From the NCBI RefSeq assembly GCF_008831285.2, contig NW_022205079.1, positions 1 through 32,015 on the forward strand: 32,015 bases of DNA. The letters are read 5' to 3'. This document shows positions 27,573 to 32,015 of this stretch, in pieces (positions within the stretch are counted from its first letter, which is position 1; every line of letters begins with the position of its first letter). The translations under genes and the position numbers were made by a program. The stretch is from Nymphaea colorata. Taxonomy: Eukaryota > Streptophyta > Magnoliopsida > Nymphaeales > Nymphaeaceae. The notes beneath the pieces are model-generated. The model did not search any database and had not been told where the DNA came from. It worked only from the letters and a program-made list of their open reading frames with translations.

Positions 27573-30308
27573 ATGAACGATTAATAGGATGAGTTTTTCG
27601 TGGAGCCTGAGATAGAGGAGGTCCAAGACATCAAAATCATCGAGGACGCTAATCCCATAATCGAAAAACAAGTGGAATAGCCAAAAAATATTACTCTCAA
27701 GTAATGCACCCGCTTATGAAGAATGGTGGAAATACCAAAGCCGGAATAGCCATACCATACCGACCATTTCGCTTAGAGGTACCGAAAGTATAAGATAGAA
27801 ACGGGATCGTAGGATGAGGAAGATGATGGCGAGGATGGTGGCAGGTCGGGCAAATCTCCATTCTTTGACTGTTACGATCGATAGCAATGCATATACCAGC
27901 GATTTCGCAACGAGGAGTATAGCCAGCTCAACGAGATTAGCTATTTTGCGGGTGCCTTCCTGCATCGCAACATCTTCCTCGAAGGGAATTGCAGTAACGC
28001 TTTTGTTATAAAGGTGAAACGTTTGAGATTTAAAACGTCGCCAAGCTTTACTATGAATAATCAACCTCACCCCTTCCGGCCCCGCAGGAGGAGGATCTTA
28101 AATTTGATTCTCATTTTTAGAGTGGAAATTTATTTGCGGTTTTCAAGGTAAGGGTGGATGCATATAGATCGGAGATCTTGAGTAGACTTGGTGATGTCGA
28201 ATGACGTGAATTCTAAGGGTAACAATCAATGGTTTTTCTTTTCTGTGGAGAGGATGAAAATGGATAAGGATTACACTTTCAATGTGGTGAATTTCACGAA
28301 ATCTGACTCGCTTTTTAATTACGGAATGGCGCCGGCTGTCTACTCGGTTGCCGAGAATAAGGGATCAATGAATGTGGAGAAGGGATGGAGGAGAAATGGG
28401 AAGGATGTCAGCTATAAAAAGGGTATTATTTGTAGGGAAAATTCAAGAAGAATGTATTATAAACTTACATTTAAAATTTCAACCATCTTCGAAAACGATC
28501 GATTGCTTATTGCCCACTCTTATCCTTACACTTTGGAAAAATTGAATAAATATTTGAGTGATAAATCGTTAAAATGCAAGGAATTGGTTACCAGAATCAA
28601 TGTTGGCAAAACTCACTCCAAAAGGATAATTGAGGGATTGGTGATCGGCCAGCCAATCAACAAAAAAAGAGACACTCGGAAGGCAATTATAGTTATGGCA
28701 AGACAGCATCCAGGCGAAACCCAAGGATCATTTGTCTGTGAAGGAGTCATTGACAAATTGTTAGGAAAAAGCAAATAAGCTGACTTTTTGCTTAAAAACT
28801 ATATCATCTATGTGATCCCGATGGTCAATCCCGATGGAGTCGTCTTTGGCCATTACAGAACCAACCTTGCGGGAAAGGATCTCAATCGAAACTGGAACGC
28901 AACATAAAAAGATCCAAACTGTCCGTAGGTTACCTCAATCAAGGCATTCATTCAGTAGATAAGCAATAAAGAGACATTAGGTTCATTATCGACCTCCACG
29001 GTCATAGCAAAAAGCTAAATAGTTTCTTCTATGGCAATCCTTGTCCCTAAAATCCTGATGTTGTTCGGATATTCCCATATGCTTGCAGTAAGCTTCACCA
29101 AGGCATTCAATTTCTAGATTGCACTTTCTCCACATAGGAATACAAGAAAAAGGCAGCAAGAGTGTATCTTAGCTTCTTCTATAGGCTTATCCATGTATAC
29201 ACATTCTAATCATCATTTTATGCCTATTTCAAAGACGGAAAAAGATATAATTTACACCCAAAGAGTATAGAGAGCTTGGAGGTGTCCTTGTCAATGCGTT
29301 GTATCTGCAGTTAGAGCATTAAGTTCATTTCCAGCAATCTTTTGAGTTCAATTTGAAGAAAAATGGTGGAAAAGATTATCAAACTTCACCCTTCGTCAAG
29401 ATGCTGGCTGAGCTAAGGCAAATAAATAACTTATGGAACAGGGTAACAAGTGGGAATCCGGATCGAGAGCAAGCCTGATGAGAATGAAGTAAATAATGAA
29501 GAAATGGAAGGCATAAAACCGATAAGACCAGCATCAACGCCAAGCACAAAGATAATCAACCAAACAAAAACCATCAAAGTATCAAGAAGAGGCCCAAGAG
29601 ACGGAAATAAATAAGCTTCAATAAACCGACTAGAAATATCAAATTTTTAGAGATAAATAAGGTGAATTCCGTCCTTCCAGACCAATACCAGCTAGGTCTT
29701 CAACCGATCAAGAAGCGATAGGTAAAGATCTAAACGATAAAGCCTAACTTTGCCTTGGCTAAGATAGGAATATCTACGCAAACATAGGTTGAGCTTAGCT
29801 GAAAAATGTCGAATTGAATAAAGTTGACATATAGACTTCCATCCTTTCATCATCAATGAAGTTTTAAAACCTTCAGAAAGAAAATATTCCTCAGTTATCA
29901 AGTCAAACAATCGAAATTTCATCTTCAAGTTTGATATCTTCGGCCATTCAACAGCCAATTACGATGGAAATTCAAACTTCAAAGCGCAATAACCCACAAA
30001 AATGCATATTCTCAAACCTTGATAACTTACTCAAAACAATAAAAAGTGAAGACCTCTCAAGCCTTGCCCATAGTTTGCACGCCCTAAACCGACGAAAAGA
30101 AATGGCTTCGCAACAATTCCGTTAGGATTTAGACTCCTCTTCGGGTGGGAAGCGCCATGAGAAGAGACGCATAGAATTCTTCGACAAGATGATGAAGAAG
30201 CTGATAGACTAAAAATAGATGGGGAAGAGCTAGCAGCTGCCTTCAAATTTTTAATGTAGAAGCCTTTAAGCATAAAGAAGAAGTAGATTTCCAAGAAATG
30301 ATCTGTGA
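27573..30308 (+). CDS. Cytosolic carboxypeptidase (CCP/Nna1, M14), likely tubulin deglutamylase
   Basis: CCPs remove glutamates from tubulin C-terminal tails and side chains in cilia and basal bodies. The product begins M-N-D-E-E-D-E-F-F (two of these Glu are TAA/TAG) and has an acidic N-terminus. The CCP N-domain shows F-E-S-G-N-L and N-N-Q-W-F-F-F-S-V. The M14 domain shows zinc ligands in Q-H-P-G-E-T (28,713 region), M-V-N-P-D-G, the substrate Arg in D-L-N-R-N-W, the third ligand in I-D-L-H-G-H-S (near 29,000), and the catalytic Glu in V-Y-T-F-[TAA]-S-S-F-Y at 29207-29209. Frame breaks near 27712, 28019, 28198, 28978 and 29274 are each repaired by one missing base, except 27712 where three add up. 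After about 29430 a Ser/Lys-rich tail continues to TGA 30306-30308; whether it is one protein is less sure. Confidence 0.85.
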
Positions 30309-30357
30309 AACACCATACTATGTAATATCATAACGTATTGATCACCGTGAGTCTTGA

Positions 30358-31064
30358 TCAATCCTTACTGAAGAGCTTGTCGTAGTCGCATTTGATGAAT
30401 AAATCCTCGTTATTGTAGTTTGATTTATTCCATATGGCATAGAGATCCTCGTTGTGGACGGATGGCTAGTTTATGTGCATTTATGGTTTGCAGCCAGGGA
30501 TGGTGTATGTGGATTTGCATTATACCTAAGCGTCGATTTATGTGAAGACTTTCACTGGTATGTACTTTACCGAGTGGCTAACCTTCGCAAATCTTTATCT
30601 TGATATGCGGGATGGCATCTTGACTCGCAGACTCCCATTTACTTTTATTATAATACAGGATTTATCCTCGCAGCATATAATTGCAGGCAAACTGTGGATG
30701 GATCTAAAAGCACAATTTGAGTTGCTATAAGAATGCTAAACGATAGTGGGTTGGAGGAATGATAGTAATGATGGAAAAACACGTATATTTTGGCTCCTAT
30801 TTTAAATTAAAAGTGGCTGCGCCGGATTAAAGGTATAAGCATAACCTAGCTATTCTTCCTACCATACATAAGATTTTTGGGAGCAATTGGATCAAGATTG
30901 ATTGAGTTTCAATTTTTTGGTAAACATTGATATTTACGGTATATCCTTCAAAAAAAATGTCTTGAGATAAGGCAAAAATTAAGCTTGAGCTAAATAACAG
31001 AACAAAAGATAGAGGGAAAAGTGAGCTAAGCTCTATACTAAATTTTAACCATTTTTTGGGCCAT
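30358..31064 (-). CDS. Probable secreted or surface protein, unassigned
   Basis: Coding-like sequence on the minus strand ending at TGA 30360-30358. The best part is the C-terminus: Y-T-I-P-G-C-K-P-E-M-H, A-I-W-N-K-S-N-Y-N-N-E-D-L-F-I-K-C-D-Y. The N-terminal region carries a strongly hydrophobic segment, L-F-P-L-S-F-V-L-L-F-S-S-S-L-I-F-A-L-S, followed by Q-D-I-F-F-E-G-Y-T-V-N-I-N-V, as expected for a signal peptide and mature start. Between them several frames compete (I-V-L-L-D-P-S-T-V-C-L-Q-L-Y; G-V-C-E-S-R-C-H-P-A-Y) and at least four breaks are needed. The ATG at 31064-31062 is the nearest plausible start. No family recognised. Confidence 0.45.
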
Positions 31065-31275
31065 GATGAGCATTCTTAATTAACACATAAGCTTTCATTT
31101 AAACTCCAGCAGTATAAAGAATTGCATTTACCATCTTATTTTTACTTTAATTCAAAAAACACAATCCAATTATTCCATACCAATTATCTTATTATTCCCA
31201 CATTTTATAATTCCCGCATATAAAAGTATAGTCAATTTCCAAGCAAAAACAGTAATCATCAGCACACGATCAAGG

Positions 31276-31588
31276 TCACAATTTAATCTGTGTGATTCCT
31301 TTGAAGATGGGTTTTGGGTCATTTTTCCTAAAAATTTTCTCGAAATCAATGGTGATGAACGCCCCATCTCCTGCAAAGTTGGACCTATTCCAGCCTAAAT
31401 AAGTTCTCATTGAGTTCTGAGGGTTTCTTGACGATGATCGGTTGGTAAGTGTAGTGGGCAACTGCAGCGTTATCGCTCTGTGCTAGGCTTAGCTTTGACT
31501 CCTCCTTGACGTTTGGCTATTCGGAAGTTAAGGTGCTAAAGTCTGATTTCTTTGATGAGATTGTCCGTCTGGTTGCGCATTGGCCCAT
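31276..31588 (-). CDS. Small unassigned protein, possible N-myristoylation start
   Basis: From ATG 31588 (M-G-Q-C-A-T-R-R) to TGA 31278-31276, about 104 residues. Gly2 and Cys4 fit a myristoylation/palmitoylation signal, although the following basic residues make this tentative. The middle is disordered (K-S-D-F-S-T-L-T-S-E-E-P-N-V-K-E-E-S-K) and the end reads G-D-G-A-F-I-T-I-D-F-E-K-I-F-R-K-N-D-P-K-P-I. A frame change of net two missing bases (or one extra) is needed around 31385-31450. It is the gene nearest the right telomere, transcribed inward. Confidence 0.45.
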
Positions 31589-31934
31589 TTGTCAAAGATT
31601 ATAATATGGGACGTTTCGGGAAATATATAGGGTTGCCAGTAGGCCGGCATTCATTAAAGGTTATAAATGGAGAAATGAACAGAACTTGTTGATCGTTTTT
31701 GGAAAAGGGATGGATGGAGATGGTAGTGAAGAGAGTTTGAGGGAAAGATGGATGTCAAATTGTGAAGAAATTCAAAAAATGAGAGGAAAAGTTCAATTTA
31801 CAAGTGATGATAAGTCTTAAGACCATGTCAATCATCAAATAAGGTAATGTATTATGATTTTATCAAATAACTCATCATTTCTATCCTTTTCCCCATCTTA
31901 CTTCAAAATCCTCAAAATCATACCATACACACAT
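31589..31934. other. Right subtelomeric region, nothing recognised
   Basis: AT-rich unique sequence between the last gene and the telomere. No frame with coding character and no similarity by eye to the left subtelomere. It presumably holds the promoter of the gene starting at 31588. Confidence 0.5.
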
Positions 31935-32015
31935 GGGGTTGGGGTTGGGGTTGGGGTTGGGGTTGGGGTTGGGGTTGGGGTTGGGGTTGGGGTTGGGGTT
32001 GGGGTTGGGGTTGGG
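31935..32015. repeat. Right telomere, G4T2 repeats
   Basis: Perfect GGGGTT tandem repeats from 31935 to the end of the window. Complementary to the left-hand C4A2 repeats, so the 32-kb molecule is telomere to telomere. No irregular unit is seen in either array. Confidence 0.97.

Noticed and set aside
28118-29209. UAA and UAG as glutamine (Tetrahymena/Paramecium code)
   Set aside because: Gln would fit the coiled coils equally well, but not the catalytic Glu of the carboxypeptidase, F-E-S-G-N-L, or the L-E-I-S-P-E block of NDUFAF7.
1658-30308. Euplotes-like +1 frameshifting at every internal TGA
   Set aside because: Skipping the T of TGA re-enters a coding frame in several places, but in the Notum-like gene and in the coiled coil at 6214 it discards clearly conserved or heptad sequence that a single missing base upstream would keep. 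It is also wrong in sign for the two homology-supported breaks in the carboxypeptidase.
1-32015. Prokaryotic features such as ribosome binding sites, operons, insertion sequences or CRISPR arrays
   Set aside because: Telomeres, spliceosomal introns, the ciliate code and the gene families are all eukaryotic. No direct-repeat array apart from telomeres and the short coding repeat at 12.9-13.1 kb was seen.

Overview
This window looks like a complete macronuclear chromosome of a ciliate. It starts with uninterrupted C4A2 repeats and ends with uninterrupted G4T2 repeats, so both ends are telomeres of the oligohymenophorean type. Between them about 21 protein genes lie on both strands with very short spacers: 82 bp between two divergent starts near 4.5 kb, and two convergent stops that overlap in one TCATGA.

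The genes only read if TAA and TAG are sense codons and TGA is the only stop. Conserved positions say that both mean glutamate, not glutamine: the catalytic Glu of an M14 carboxypeptidase is TAA, the family motif F-E-S-G-N-L is written with TAG, and NDUFAF7 has TAA or TAG at positions where the family has Glu. This is the peritrich nuclear code (Vorticella, Carchesium, Campanella), so a peritrich or close relative is the best guess. Seven introns could be placed and every one is exactly 20 nt, GTA...AG.

Layout: a small TIM chaperone (698-924), a small helical protein (minus), NDUFAF7 (1658-3092), two divergent coiled-coil genes (3125-7122), a very long unassigned minus-strand gene (7088-10171), a CENP-B-like helix-turn-helix protein and two unassigned genes (10389-12668), a Gly/Asn/Trp repeat protein (12828-13102), a RAP-domain mitochondrial RNA-binding protein, a coiled-coil protein and a UBA-UAS-UBX protein like FAF2/UBXD8 (minus, 13246-17522), several unassigned genes on plus (17749-23059), an unassigned gene and a Notum/pectinacetylesterase (minus, 23054-25891), an unassigned gene (26183-27365), a cytosolic carboxypeptidase likely to act on polyglutamylated tubulin (27573-30308), and two minus-strand genes near the right telomere. 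Three genes point to mitochondria (small TIM, NDUFAF7, RAP). The carboxypeptidase, and perhaps the coiled-coil proteins, would fit cilia and cortex. There is no operon logic; this is an ordinary compact gene-rich chromosome.

Most long genes contain frame breaks. Where homology decides, almost every break is repaired by one missing base, often in AAG|GAA or GAG|GAN contexts or in A/C/G runs. Uncorrected long-read deletions are the simplest cause; frequent -1 recoding is the interesting alternative. Because of these breaks the exon structure and exact ends of the longer genes are provisional. No tRNA, rRNA, transposon or CRISPR was recognised.
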